Numbered from the stretch's first letter, positions 34,962-43,882 are shown. The stretch: 51,812 nucleotides of DNA from Paludibacteraceae bacterium (GCA_017546705.1 JAFYSB010000069.1:1-51812); one strand, 5' to 3'. The notes: a model not told the origin generated them from the sequence alone. Translations and numbers: made by a program.

Positions 34962-36140
34962 ATGGATACAAATCTAACTAACAAACTAAACAATAGAATT
35001 CAATACATCGGTTGCGATGATGCGAGTTTAGATCTCTTTGAGAGTCAGTACCCGCTCCCTAACGGCATGTGCTACAATAGTTATCTGCTTTTGGGTGAGC
35101 GTGTGGCTGTGATGGATAGTGTGGATAAACGCAAGACTGCGGAGTGGCTTCAGAAGATTGAACTGTCCCTTCGCACGCCCGATTATCTCATCATTCAGCA
35201 TACCGAACCCGACCATAGCGGTTCGATAGGGGCGTTCTTAGAGAAATATCCCCATGCTACTATTGTTGCCAGTCGCGCGGCGCTCCAGTTCTTGGAGCAG
35301 TTCGGCTATCAACCTGCGCATACCCTCATGGTTAAACAGGGTGATTCGTTGGACCTGGGTGGACTGACTTTGCACTTCGTTAGCGCACCCATGGTGCATT
35401 GGCCTGATGTGCTGATGACCTATCTTCCCGAAGAGAAGACGCTCTTCTCTGCTGATGCGTTTGGCTCGTTTGGGGTGTATTCGGCGTTTTCAGCACATTG
35501 GATAGACGAGGCACGTAGGTATTATATCAATATCTGCGGCAAGTATGGCGCACAAGTGGCGACCGCTTTGGCGAAGATACAAGCCTTTGATATTCAGCGT
35601 ATCGCCCCTTTGCATGGCTGTGTGTTGGAAGGCAACGAGGTCGCAAAGGCCTTGCGTTTGTATGGCATTTGGAGCCGCTACGAGGTAGAGACAAACGGCG
35701 TGCTGGTAGCACATGCTTCAATCTATGGCAATATAGCTGCGGTAGCGCATCGTATCGCAGAGCAATTACGTAGTAAGTGCGTGGAGGTCAAGGAAATAGA
35801 CTTATGCCGTTCGGATATGTCGGAGGCGGTGAGTCAGGCCTTTCGGTTTGGCAAGATGGTGCTGTGTGCGGCGAGTTATGATGGCGGTGTCTTTCCGCCA
35901 ATGCATGAGTTTTTGTATAAGTTGGGCATCAAGGGCTACCAATCGCGCAGGGTAGGCATAGTGGAGAACGGTACTTGGGCACCTACGGCAGGCAAAACGA
36001 TATGCAGCATGCTGGAGCAGATGAAGAATATCGAGATAGTCTCTCCTATCCTCACCATCCGTAGCGCCTGGAAAGAAGACTATCAGCAGGACTTGGAGCA
36101 GATGGTTGCGGAATTGCAGAAGAACCACAATAAAATTTAA
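34962..36140 (+). CDS. Flavodiiron protein (FprA family)
   Basis: A 392-residue soluble A-type flavoprotein that reduces O2 to water, or NO to N2O, in anaerobes. The N-terminal beta-lactamase-like domain carries the diiron ligands His80, Glu82, Asp84 and His85 in QHTEPDHSG, His146 in APMVHWPD, Asp165 in LFSADAFGSFG and His218 in APLHGC. The C-terminal flavodoxin-like domain (about 245-390) has LVAHASIYGNIAAVAHRIAEQL for FMN phosphate binding and LCAASYDGGVFPPMHEFLYKL. No rubredoxin domain is fused, so a separate rubredoxin probably supplies electrons. It fits an oxygen-defence role. Confidence 0.94.
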   Translation: MDTNLTNKLNNRIQYIGCDDASLDLFESQYPLPNGMCYNSYLLLGERVAVMDSVDKRKTAEWLQKIELSLRTPDYLIIQHTEPDHSGSIGAFLEKYPHATIVASRAALQFLEQFGYQPAHTLMVKQGDSLDLGGLTLHFVSAPMVHWPDVLMTYLPEEKTLFSADAFGSFGVYSAFSAHWIDEARRYYINICGKYGAQVATALAKIQAFDIQRIAPLHGCVLEGNEVAKALRLYGIWSRYEVETNGVLVAHASIYGNIAAVAHRIAEQLRSKCVEVKEIDLCRSDMSEAVSQAFRFGKMVLCAASYDGGVFPPMHEFLYKLGIKGYQSRRVGIVENGTWAPTAGKTICSMLEQMKNIEIVSPILTIRSAWKEDYQQDLEQMVAELQKNHNKI

Positions 36141-36184
36141 CAATTTCTTAATATTTTCTTCACACCTATATAATAATATAGCAG

Positions 36185-36192
36185 TACTTTTG
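36185..36192 (+). promoter_or_regulatory. Promoter -7 box of the Na/Pi cotransporter gene
   Basis: TACTTTTG matches TAnnTTTG. A TTTG-type upstream element is not clear. Confidence 0.55.
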
Positions 36193-36227
36193 CACCGGAT
36201 TTGAAATAAGAGATTCGAATCACCTTT

Positions 36228-36254
36228 AAAACTCTTAAAACTTTTAAAACTTTT
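36228..36254. repeat. Nine-bp AAAACTTTT tandem repeat (3 units)
   Basis: AAAACTCTT, AAAACTTTT and AAAACTTTT lie head to tail, ending 14 bases before the start codon. Same family as 19539-19574. Confidence 0.8.
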
Positions 36255-36268
36255 CAACATACAAAGTT

Positions 36269-37996
36269 ATGGGAATTTTACAAATCTTTACGCTCCTCGG
36301 AGCGCTCGGAATGTTCCTCTACGGAATGAATCTTATGTCCTCTGGACTTCAAAAAGCCGCAGGCGATAAACTGCGCAGTTTCCTGTCTGCTATGACCTCT
36401 AACCCAGCCAAAGGTGTGCTGACTGGTCTTGGCGTGACGACCGTTATTCAATCCTCGTCCGCGACCACGGTTATGGTGGTGAGCTTTGTGAATGCGGGTC
36501 TGCTGACTTTGGCTCAAGCTATCAGCGTGATCATGGGTGCGAATATCGGTACGACCGTTACCGCATGGATGGTGGCCTTCTTGGGCTTCAAAGCCGACAT
36601 TTCGCTCTTGGCGGTGCCTATGATGTTGCTCGGTTTCCTATTCTCGAACTCGAAGAAGAACCAACGCCAGAACATTGGCGAGTTGATCGTCGGTTTCTCG
36701 CTCTTGTTCTTGGGTCTGTCGTTCATGAAGAACTCCGTGCCCGACTTGCGTGAGACCCCACAAGTGCTGGAGTTTGTGACCACTTGGGCAAGCCACGGCT
36801 TTGGTTCGGTACTGCTGTTCTTGGCCTTTGGTACGGTACTGACATTGGTGCTGCAATCTTCTTCTGCGACGATGGCCATCACGCTGATTATGCTCAGCAT
36901 GGGTTGGATACCTTTCCACATGGCATGTGCGATGGTGTTGGGCGAGAATATTGGTACGACCATCACAGCGAATATCGCAGCCTCTGTGGGTAATACCCAA
37001 GCGAAACGTGCGGCGATGTCACACACGATCTTTAATGTGTTTGGTGTGATTTGGGCGTTGATATTGTTCAAACCATTTACCGCCTTGGTGGGTAAGATTA
37101 TTGAGTTGTTTGGTTTGCCAAACCCTGCAGCAGAGGGCTTTGCAGTAGTGGAGGGTAGTGCAGATACGAGCACAGCGGCATTGTACGGACTGAGTATGTT
37201 GCACACGCTGTTTAATACCATCAATACGCTGATACTCATTTGGTTTATCAAGCTCATTGAGAAAGCCGTGGTGTGGATTATTAAGCCAAAGACCCAAGAC
37301 AAAGAGCCATTCCGCCTCAAGTATATCTCTGCGGGCCCATTGGCTACGCCAGAGTTGGCTGCGGAGCAGGCGTTTGATGAGATTATCCACTTTGCACAAA
37401 TCTCTCGTAATGGGTTGGGTTATGCTAAGCAGGCTATCGCTGCGGACGCTAAGCACTTTGACGAGCTGCGCGAGAAGTTGGTAAAATACGAAGAGATTAG
37501 TGACCGCATCGAGTACGAGATAGCTGCTTTCCTCAACGGCGTATCGGCAGGTGATATTAGTGAGGCGACGAGCATGAAGATTAAGGCGATGTACAAGATT
37601 ATTGGCGAGTTGGAGTCCTTGGGCGATTCGGGCGAGGCTATCAGCCGTATGTTGAGCCGTCGCAACGAGCATAAGAAAACTTTTGATGAGGCAACAGTAG
37701 AGAAGATTAATCTGATGCTGGCAAAAGTGGATACCGCCTACGAGGTGATGATTGCCAATCTGACTGCGGCGCACGAGGGTACGCTAAGCAGTATTGCGAA
37801 TGCATATCACGCGGAGGAGCAAATCAATGTGCTGCGTAACGAACTGCGTGAGGCAGAGATTGAGGCGCTGGAGGACAACGACAAGAACTACCAAACGAGC
37901 GTGTACTATATCGATATTATCAACGAGCTTGAGCATATGGGCGACTTTATGATCAATATCTCGCAGAGCTTGGAGAGAGCGTTTGTGGGGAAGTAG
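36269..37996 (+). CDS. Na+/phosphate cotransporter with PhoU-like domain
   Basis: A 575-residue inner-membrane protein of the PNaS (NptA/YjbB) family. Two inverted Na_Pi_cotrans repeats are visible. The first has GLGVTTVIQSSSATTVMVV (about 51-69) and GANIGTTVTAW. The second has VLQSSSATMAITLIMLSMGW (about 195-214) and GENIGTTITANIAA. The paired QSSSAT motifs bind substrate. After the last helix (about 355) comes a cytoplasmic helical PhoU-like domain, ending in DIINELEHMGDFMINISQSL. It moves phosphate with Na+. The gene ends just before a long bidirectional terminator. Confidence 0.95.
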   Translation: MGILQIFTLLGALGMFLYGMNLMSSGLQKAAGDKLRSFLSAMTSNPAKGVLTGLGVTTVIQSSSATTVMVVSFVNAGLLTLAQAISVIMGANIGTTVTAWMVAFLGFKADISLLAVPMMLLGFLFSNSKKNQRQNIGELIVGFSLLFLGLSFMKNSVPDLRETPQVLEFVTTWASHGFGSVLLFLAFGTVLTLVLQSSSATMAITLIMLSMGWIPFHMACAMVLGENIGTTITANIAASVGNTQAKRAAMSHTIFNVFGVIWALILFKPFTALVGKIIELFGLPNPAAEGFAVVEGSADTSTAALYGLSMLHTLFNTINTLILIWFIKLIEKAVVWIIKPKTQDKEPFRLKYISAGPLATPELAAEQAFDEIIHFAQISRNGLGYAKQAIAADAKHFDELREKLVKYEEISDRIEYEIAAFLNGVSAGDISEATSMKIKAMYKIIGELESLGDSGEAISRMLSRRNEHKKTFDEATVEKINLMLAKVDTAYEVMIANLTAAHEGTLSSIANAYHAEEQINVLRNELREAEIEALEDNDKNYQTSVYYIDIINELEHMGDFMINISQSLERAFVGK

Positions 37997-38026
37997 GCTT
38001 AGGCTCAAAAAATAGGTGGCAAAATA

Positions 38027-38067
38027 AAAATAAGAAGGAGAGGATTAACCCCTCTCCTTCTTATTTT
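38027..38067. terminator. Bidirectional terminator
   Basis: A perfect 17-bp stem AAAATAAGAAGGAGAGG with its complement and a 7-base loop, with A/T runs at the stem base. It serves the convergent Na/Pi gene and tRNA-Thr. Confidence 0.92.
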
Positions 38068-38068
38068 G

Positions 38069-38141
<73 letters not shown>

Positions 38142-38173
38142 AGCGAGTCAGCGGACATTGCTGAATTCGGGTG

Positions 38174-38205
38174 CAAAAGTACTGCTTTTTTCGGAAATAT
38201 GCAAA
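38174..38205 (-). promoter_or_regulatory. Promoter of tRNA-Thr
   Basis: Minus strand TTTG (38205-38202), 20 bp, TACTTTTG (38181-38174). Confidence 0.85.
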
Positions 38206-38209
38206 TATT

Positions 38210-38241
38210 TTTGCGTATTTGGGTAAATTTTTGTAATTTTG
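38210..38241 (+). promoter_or_regulatory. Promoter of the exported-protein gene at 38475
   Basis: TTTG (38210-38213), 20 bp, TAATTTTG (38234-38241). It stands back to back with the tRNA-Thr promoter and implies a leader of about 230 nt. Confidence 0.75.
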
Positions 38242-38324
38242 TCGGCGGAAGTGGAATAATATAAACAAAAATTATAGAAAATTAAACCAAAAATTATTAT
38301 AGGAACGGCGAATTGAACTAATTA

Positions 38325-38474
38325 AACAAAAATACGGCACTTTGTGCCTACTGTTTAGGGTTTAAAGGCAAGGAGCACAATTAGCTGTTTCTAATAATTT
38401 TGAGTAATTTTTTATAATAAATTCTAATTTTGGGAGAGAAATAATCAACTGCAATTGTAGGAGAGAAAGCATCT
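38325..38474 (+). promoter_or_regulatory. Repeat-bearing leader, copy A
   Basis: This part of the 333-base gap 38142-38474 starts with AACAAAAATACGGCAC, TTT, GTGCCTA. It then has a CTACTGTTTAG arm and ends near the start codon with AACTGCAATTGTAGGAGAGA. The hairpin GGCAC-GTGCC lies 139 bases before the ATG. Copy B (39280-39431) has the same two ends at nearly the same distance. Confidence 0.6.
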
Positions 38475-39260
38475 ATGAAAAAGACACTCATTCGGACACT
38501 AGCATGCATCGCTGGAGCGGCTATCATTGCTGCCATCGGAAGAGCATTCAATAACGATAATACCAATATGTCCAATCAACTAACATACCCCATGAACGTA
38601 GATAGCACTGAGCTGCTCAATATCTATGATATTACCGACTGCCCAATGGACTTGGCATGCGGACAAATGCCCGACACGACACAAGAAAATGTCCTACTAT
38701 GTGCAGCTGCCGCCTTCACAGGTCAATGCCTGGATCACTTCGAACATAGCAATATCCTTGGACCGCATATCTCGGGTGGAATATTATACGAAGGACATCT
38801 GGAAGATAAAGACGGTATCCCATTCGCAGAGCGATATGCGCTATTCGTATGGGATGGTAAGGATTTGAATGGCAGGTTGTTAGGTAAGAAAATATGCAGT
38901 TTCCCATGCGAGGAGGTGCTAGATAGTGCCGTGGAGCATGGTGGCATGGCATTTACCCAGCATTGGGTGATTAAAAATGGGGCTATATATGCGTATAAGA
39001 TACAACCAATGGACAGGGTGGAGCACTTCCGTTCGCTATGTCAGAAGGAGGGACGATTCTACGTGATGGCCAACCGCGAGGAGATGGCATATCAGAACTA
39101 TCTGCAAGCGCTATTGGATGTAGGTGTGGAGCAGGCGCTATACATGGATATGGGTGCAGGGTGGAATCATTCGTTCTATAGGGATGAGGATGGGCAGGTG
39201 CATATATTGCATCCAAAGGGGCATGATTATCCTACGAACTGGATCGTGGTGATGCGGTAA
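38475..39260 (+). CDS. Exported protein of unknown function, possibly phosphodiester-glycosidase-like
   Basis: A 261-residue protein with an N-terminal hydrophobic segment (TLACIAGAAIIAAIG) that could be a signal peptide or anchor. The mature part has ISGGILYEG, ALFVWDGKDLNGRLLGKK, FYVMANREEMAYQNYLQAL and a C-terminal ALYMDMGAGWNHSFYRDEDG. The last block resembles the Asp/Gly strand of the NAGPA-type phosphodiester glycosidase fold, but I could not confirm this. No neighbour explains it. Its leader resembles that of the next gene, so the two may be co-regulated. Confidence 0.7.
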   Translation: MKKTLIRTLACIAGAAIIAAIGRAFNNDNTNMSNQLTYPMNVDSTELLNIYDITDCPMDLACGQMPDTTQENVLLCAAAAFTGQCLDHFEHSNILGPHISGGILYEGHLEDKDGIPFAERYALFVWDGKDLNGRLLGKKICSFPCEEVLDSAVEHGGMAFTQHWVIKNGAIYAYKIQPMDRVEHFRSLCQKEGRFYVMANREEMAYQNYLQALLDVGVEQALYMDMGAGWNHSFYRDEDGQVHILHPKGHDYPTNWIVVMR

Positions 39261-39279
39261 GGAGCACGACAATTTTTGA

Positions 39280-39431
39280 AACAAAAATACGGCACAATGT
39301 GCCTATAAAAATAATTAAAAATCGAGGGTATATTTTGTTTTTGCTCTAAGGAAATGCAACTATGTCGCATTTGGAGTGCAAAACAAAATGAGGGTAACAC
39401 GATAAACTGCTATTTTGGGCGAGAAAGATAT
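39280..39431 (+). promoter_or_regulatory. Repeat-bearing leader, copy B, with hairpin
   Basis: AACAAAAATACGGCAC, AAT, GTGCCTA at the left matches copy A; AAACTGCTATTTTGGGCGAGA at the right matches its start-proximal box. GGCAC lies 141 bases before ATG 39432. Between them a hairpin pairs TTTTGTTTT (39333-39341) with AAAACAAAA (39380-39388) and AAATGC (39352-39357) with GCATTT (39367-39372). Confidence 0.6.
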
Positions 39432-40739
39432 ATGCATATGAGGAAAATATGGATAGTTATATTGCTGGTGATGGCGATGGGAAGTCAGGCACAGCACAGG
39501 ACACAAGTGATGGACAGCGACATACGCATGCTGCGTATGCGATATATGATAGAAGCATTGGAGACATCGGGTACGGTCAGCAGACCGTATCTGGTGCTCA
39601 CTGAGAGCGGCGTGATCGACGGCAGCGAAGCGGAGAATACTTTGGAGATTAGCTTCGACGAGATGAGCCATGATGTGCACCAATACAGCTATCGCGTGCT
39701 GCATTGCAACAGAGATTGGACTAAGAGCGACATCAGTAGTTATGAATATGTGGACGGTTTCACAACCGCCGACATCGTGGATTATGAGCACTCGATGAAT
39801 ACCCAACAAGCATATACGCACTACTCGTTTGCGTTTCCTAACGAAGATATGCAGCTGAAAGCGAGCGGCAACTATGTGGTGCAGATTTACGAAGATGGCG
39901 ATCAAGATAGGGTAGTGGCAGAGGTCTGCCTGCGGGTGGTGGAGCCGCTGGTGGGCATTGAGGCGAATATCAGAGCAAATACGGATATCGAACTCAACGG
40001 CAGGTATCAGCAGTTGGATATCGATGTGCAGACCAAGGCGCTGAACGTGCGTGATGCAGGAGATGTGAAACTGGTGGTGGAGCAAAACGGACGTTGGGAT
40101 AATCAGGTGGTGTTGGAGAAACCGACTTTTGTGGAGCCCAACAGACTGCGCTATATAAACCAGAAATCGCTTATCTTTGAGGGCGGAAATGAGTACCGAC
40201 ACTTTGATATTTATTCAACGTATTATGCAGGTTATCATGTGGATAGGGTGCAGTATGCTCAGGGCGAATACCATGCTTTGCTTGATATAGATGAGGTTCG
40301 CGGCACCAAGAACAGGAATGCGGGTCGTGAGGGCTTGCCCTATGTAACGGAAAGGGATGCCAATGGACAATGGTTGGTGAACTGCGAGAAGACGGATTAT
40401 GTGGATACCGAGGCGGAATATATGTGGGTACATTTTGTGCTGCCTGTGGATGAGTATGTGATGGATGGGCATGTGTTTGTGGGTGGCGAAGCATTTGGTA
40501 ATCAGATGAGTGCGCAGAATAGAATGGCTTATGATGCGGAGCAGAAATGCTATTATCTGTTTGCGTATTTGAAGCAAGGCGGATACGACTATATGTATTA
40601 TGTGATGGGTAAGAATGGGGTAACGAGTTTGCCACTGGAGGGTTCGCATTGGCAGACAGAGAATGCGTATGCGGTGTGGGTGTACTATACACCATTTGGC
40701 GGACGGTATGATCGATTGGTGGGATGTAAAGTGCTGTAA
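39432..40739 (+). CDS. Type IX secretion system plug protein (DUF5103)
   Basis: A 435-residue exported protein of the DUF5103 family, described as the plug that closes the type IX secretion pore (SprA) on the periplasmic side. The signal peptide ends near GSQAQ. The first domain includes YLVLTESGVIDGSEAENTLEISFDEM and YSYRVLHCNRDWTKSDISS, with SDYEYVDGF-like residues following. Later blocks are RLRYINQKSLIFEGGNEYRHFD and VWVYYTPFGGRYDRLVG at the end. Its presence indicates a type IX system elsewhere in the genome. ATG 39432 and 39438 are both possible starts; an upstream in-frame start at 39354 lies in the hairpin leader. Confidence 0.88.
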   Translation: MHMRKIWIVILLVMAMGSQAQHRTQVMDSDIRMLRMRYMIEALETSGTVSRPYLVLTESGVIDGSEAENTLEISFDEMSHDVHQYSYRVLHCNRDWTKSDISSYEYVDGFTTADIVDYEHSMNTQQAYTHYSFAFPNEDMQLKASGNYVVQIYEDGDQDRVVAEVCLRVVEPLVGIEANIRANTDIELNGRYQQLDIDVQTKALNVRDAGDVKLVVEQNGRWDNQVVLEKPTFVEPNRLRYINQKSLIFEGGNEYRHFDIYSTYYAGYHVDRVQYAQGEYHALLDIDEVRGTKNRNAGREGLPYVTERDANGQWLVNCEKTDYVDTEAEYMWVHFVLPVDEYVMDGHVFVGGEAFGNQMSAQNRMAYDAEQKCYYLFAYLKQGGYDYMYYVMGKNGVTSLPLEGSHWQTENAYAVWVYYTPFGGRYDRLVGCKVL

Positions 40740-40758
40740 TAAATTAAATATTTATTAA

Positions 40759-40807
40759 AAAATCGGATAAAATGCAGAATGATTTGCATAATCCGATTTT
40801 TTTTTGT
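40759..40807 (+). terminator. Terminator after the plug gene, overlapping a promoter
   Basis: Stem AAAATCGGAT (40759-40768) with ATCCGATTTT (40791-40800), inner ATGCA/TGCAT, followed by a T run. The next promoter's upstream TTTG lies inside this hairpin. Confidence 0.85.
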
Positions 40808-40814
40808 ACCTTTG
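40783..40814 (+). promoter_or_regulatory. Promoter of the 40866 gene and acyl-CoA ligase
   Basis: TTTG (40783-40786), 20 bp, TACCTTTG (40807-40814). GTTGAAA-type repeat sequence follows near 40836. Confidence 0.85.
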
Positions 40815-40865
40815 CACGCTCTTTGTGGCTAAATAGTTGAAAGTTTAATATTAAAAGCTAAGGAT

Positions 40866-41300
40866 ATGAATACAGGAGGTAAAATAGTGACAGGCATCGT
40901 GAGCGTATTGTTGCTCGCTTTGGCGGTATTTGTGTATTTTAAATTCTTCTTTGTATATAGCGAAGGCACGAACGAGGGGGATATCAACTATTTCCAACGT
41001 GAGGGTTTTGTCTTTAAGACCTACGAGGGCAAGATGATCCAGACAGGTTATAACTCGCACAACACGAGTGCTACGATTCAGTCGAATGAGTTTAAGTTCT
41101 CGGTAGTGGATGAGCATGTGGCTGAGCAGATAGATAGCAACTCTAGTCGTCAGATCAAGTTGCATTGGAAGCGCTACTTGGGCACTTTGCCATGGCGCGG
41201 CAATAGCCAGTATGTGGTGGATTCGATCATCTCGGTGAGGCAAGCCGCTCCACAAATGGAAGAAGGGCTATTGGAGATGCCATTGCCTATGGAGAATTAA
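40866..41300 (+). CDS. Small membrane-anchored protein, function unknown
   Basis: A 144-residue protein with one N-terminal membrane helix (VTGIVSVLLLALAVFVYFKFFF, about 8-29) and a soluble domain, probably periplasmic. Notable residues are EGDINYFQREGFVFKTYEGKM and IKLHWKRYLGTLPWRGNSQY. Related proteins seem common in Bacteroidota beside metabolic genes, but I know no function. It is 29 bases upstream of the acyl-CoA ligase and shares its promoter. Confidence 0.75.
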   Translation: MNTGGKIVTGIVSVLLLALAVFVYFKFFFVYSEGTNEGDINYFQREGFVFKTYEGKMIQTGYNSHNTSATIQSNEFKFSVVDEHVAEQIDSNSSRQIKLHWKRYLGTLPWRGNSQYVVDSIISVRQAAPQMEEGLLEMPLPMEN

Positions 41301-41329
41301 ATAATGAACGAAAATAATTGTACAATAAT

Positions 41330-43000
41330 ATGCTAACTAAACCAGAAGAGAATCTGATAAAGATTTACGAGAAGTCGTTTCGTGAGAATTGGGCATTGGA
41401 AGCCGTGACCGATTATGGCACTACCAATACCCTGACCTATGCACAATTGGCAGAGAATATCGCTAAGGTGCATTTGCTATTTAAGCAAGCTGGCATTGAG
41501 CAAGGCGACAAAGTGGCTGTGATGGGCAAGAATAATGCGAACTGGGTGACCACTTTCCTGGCGACAGTGACTTATGGTGCAATTATCGTACCGATACTGC
41601 AAGACTTTAAGGCGAATGATGCTATTCATATTGTGAATCACTCGGAGAGTAAGTTGCTGTTTATTACCGATTTGATTTGGGAGAATATCGATGCGGAGCA
41701 AGTACCAGACCTGAAAGCAGTACTCTCGCTCAACAATATGGATATGATCATCAGCCGTTTGCCGATGGAGCAAGCCGTGGATAAGATGACCATCGAGGAA
41801 TTGTTTGCAGAAAAGTATCCAAATGGCTTTAGCAAGGAGGATATCCAGTATGCCGAGCGCAGCAATGCGGAGTTGGCGTCAATCAATTATACCTCAGGCA
41901 CAACGGGCTTTAGTAAGGGTGTGATGACTCCAGCGAATGCATTGGCGGGCAATATATTGTTTGGATTTAAGACGGGATTGGTATTCCCAGGTTGCCGCCA
42001 CGTAGCGTTCTTGCCATTAGCGCATGCGTATGGATGTGCGTTTGACTTCTTGGCATGTTTGGCAGCGGGTGGACATACTTATCTAATTGGTCGTACACCA
42101 TCGGCAAAGATCTTGTTGAAGGCATTTGCTGATGTGAAGCCAACCGTGATATTGAGTGTGCCATTGATCTTGGAGAAGATCTACAAGAAGATGATTCAGC
42201 CACAGATCAGTAAGACTCCTGTGAGCTGGGTGCTGAAAGTGCCATTGTTAGATCAAGTGGTATTGGGTAAGATTCGTGAGAAATTGATGGAAGCTTTTGG
42301 TGGCGAGTTTAAGGAGGTGATTATTGGTGGTGCGCCATTGAACGCAGAGGTCGAGGCCTTCTTGCGTCGAATCAAGTTCCCATTGACGATTGGCTATGGC
42401 ATGACGGAGACGGCTCCGTTGATCAGTTTTACACATTGGGAGGAATTTCGTGCTCAATCATGTGGTCAAGTATTGGACGGACTGATGGAAGCCCGTATAG
42501 CGGATGCGAATGCCGAGGGCGTAGGTGAGATTCAAGTGCGTGGCGAGCATGTAATGATGGGTTACTACAAGAACGAAGAGGCTACAGCTCAGTCGTTTAC
42601 GGAGGATGGATGGTTGCGTACTGGTGACCTAGGAACGATAGACGAAGATGGCTTTATCTATATCAAAGGTCGTTGCAAGACGATGTTGTTGGGCCCTAGT
42701 GGACAGAATATCTACCCAGAGGAGATTGAGGCGAAGATCAACAATATGCCATACGTGTTGGAGTCGTTGGTATTGCAGAAAGAGGATACCCGATTGGTGG
42801 CATTGGTTTGCCCTGACTTTGAGGCAGTAGATGCGGATAAGTTGACGCAGGAGCAGTTGGAATCTGTGATGGAAGAGAATCGCAAGTTGGTGAATGCGGA
42901 GTTGGCTGCTTATGAGCAGATTAATATCGTAAAACTCTACACCCACGAGTTTGAGAAGACACCTAAGAAGAGTATTAAGCGCTTTCTTTACGAGGCGTAG
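41330..43000 (+). CDS. AMP-dependent acyl-CoA synthetase (long-chain fatty acid type)
   Basis: A 556-residue adenylate-forming enzyme that activates a fatty or other carboxylic acid with ATP and CoA. The P-loop motif is YTSGTTGFSKGV (about residues 188-199), the A5 motif is GYGMTETAPL, and the A7 motif is GWLRTGDLGTIDEDGFIYIKGR. A late Lys in the KKSIKRF tail could be the catalytic lysine. The acyl substrate is not determined. ATG 41330 is preferred to a TTG at 41318. The stop codon is followed directly by a C-rich palindrome. Confidence 0.92.
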   Translation: MLTKPEENLIKIYEKSFRENWALEAVTDYGTTNTLTYAQLAENIAKVHLLFKQAGIEQGDKVAVMGKNNANWVTTFLATVTYGAIIVPILQDFKANDAIHIVNHSESKLLFITDLIWENIDAEQVPDLKAVLSLNNMDMIISRLPMEQAVDKMTIEELFAEKYPNGFSKEDIQYAERSNAELASINYTSGTTGFSKGVMTPANALAGNILFGFKTGLVFPGCRHVAFLPLAHAYGCAFDFLACLAAGGHTYLIGRTPSAKILLKAFADVKPTVILSVPLILEKIYKKMIQPQISKTPVSWVLKVPLLDQVVLGKIREKLMEAFGGEFKEVIIGGAPLNAEVEAFLRRIKFPLTIGYGMTETAPLISFTHWEEFRAQSCGQVLDGLMEARIADANAEGVGEIQVRGEHVMMGYYKNEEATAQSFTEDGWLRTGDLGTIDEDGFIYIKGRCKTMLLGPSGQNIYPEEIEAKINNMPYVLESLVLQKEDTRLVALVCPDFEAVDADKLTQEQLESVMEENRKLVNAELAAYEQINIVKLYTHEFEKTPKKSIKRFLYEA

Positions 43001-43001
43001 T

Positions 43002-43078
43002 AAGCCTACCCCCAACCCCTCCCTATAGGGAAGGGAGTTGCGTAGGACTAAAAAAAAGTCCTTCCCTTTAGGGGTGAA
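43002..43078. repeat. C-rich palindromic repeat cluster
   Basis: AAGCCTACCCCCAACCCC, TCCCTATAGGGAAGGG, then AGGACT-AAAAAAA-AGTCCT, then CCCTTTAGGGG. It starts at the ligase stop codon, and its first part matches the element inside the ABC-F gene. A separate hairpin GAATGTCC-GGACATTC lies at 43095-43115 and may terminate transcription. Confidence 0.8.
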
Positions 43079-43150
43079 GGGCGCTAGCCCGATTGAATGT
43101 CCTGAATGGACATTCATAGAACAAACCAATTTAGGAGAGGCTGATAGGAT

Positions 43151-43882
43151 ATGAATTTGTGTATTGATCAAGGAAATTCGAGGACGAAGGTGGCGCTGTT
43201 TAAGGACGGCGTGATCGTGAAGAACCTGCTATACCGCTCGTTTACGAGCGTGGATGTGGAGCGGTTGTTCTCGTTGTATCCGATTACGCAGAGCATCGTG
43301 TCGTCGGTGGCGAACATGGAGCCTGCTGTGATCAATGCGCTCAATCGATTGTCGAAGAAGTTCGTGCTGTTTGACCACTTGACACCATTGCCCATCAAGA
43401 ACTGCTATCAGACGCCAGAGACGCTGGGACACGATCGCATAGCAGCTGCCGTAGGGGCGGCACATTTGTGCCCTGGGCAGAACCTGCTGATAGTAGATGC
43501 TGGTTCGGCTGTGACCTATGACTTTGTGTCGGCTGAGCAAGGGTATTTGGGTGGTAATATCGCCCCGGGTATCAAGATGCGCTTGACGGCATTGAACCAG
43601 ATGACCAAGCGCTTGCCCAAAGTAGAGGTAGAGCCCGATGCGTTGACGCCCCTGTTTGGAAAGAACACCAAAGAGGCCATGGCAGCAGGTGTGGTGCGTG
43701 GGCTGGTGTTTGAGGTGAAAGGATATATGCGCCAATTGAAGGAGCAGAAGATAGCGTTTAAGACCTATGTGACGGGTGGCCATGCACCTTATATATTAAA
43801 CGCGATGAAGCAGAAAGAGGTGGTGGGCGAACCGCACTTGGTGTTGATAGGGCTGAATAGGATTCTTGAGTTTAGTGTTTAG
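43151..43882 (+). CDS. coaX: Type III pantothenate kinase
   Basis: A 243-residue cytoplasmic kinase of the ASKHA fold that phosphorylates pantothenate, the first step of coenzyme A synthesis. Phosphate-1 motif CIDQGNSRTKVALF is at residues 4-17. The central motif is ETLGHDRIAAAVGA (about 89-102), followed by LLIVDAGSAVTYDFV and GGNIAPGIKMRLTALNQMTKRLP. The C-terminus has YVTGGHAPYI. Length is typical. It begins the conserved cluster that continues with a porin, a TPR protein and LptC. The TAG stop codon lies inside a GTTTAG repeat (43877-43882). Confidence 0.95.
   Translation: MNLCIDQGNSRTKVALFKDGVIVKNLLYRSFTSVDVERLFSLYPITQSIVSSVANMEPAVINALNRLSKKFVLFDHLTPLPIKNCYQTPETLGHDRIAAAVGAAHLCPGQNLLIVDAGSAVTYDFVSAEQGYLGGNIAPGIKMRLTALNQMTKRLPKVEVEPDALTPLFGKNTKEAMAAGVVRGLVFEVKGYMRQLKEQKIAFKTYVTGGHAPYILNAMKQKEVVGEPHLVLIGLNRILEFSV

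Noticed and set aside
33461-34993. A 510-residue open frame including the lipoprotein
   Set aside because: The first 147 residues translate a hairpin-rich leader and promoter. A good lipoprotein signal starts at ATG 34552.
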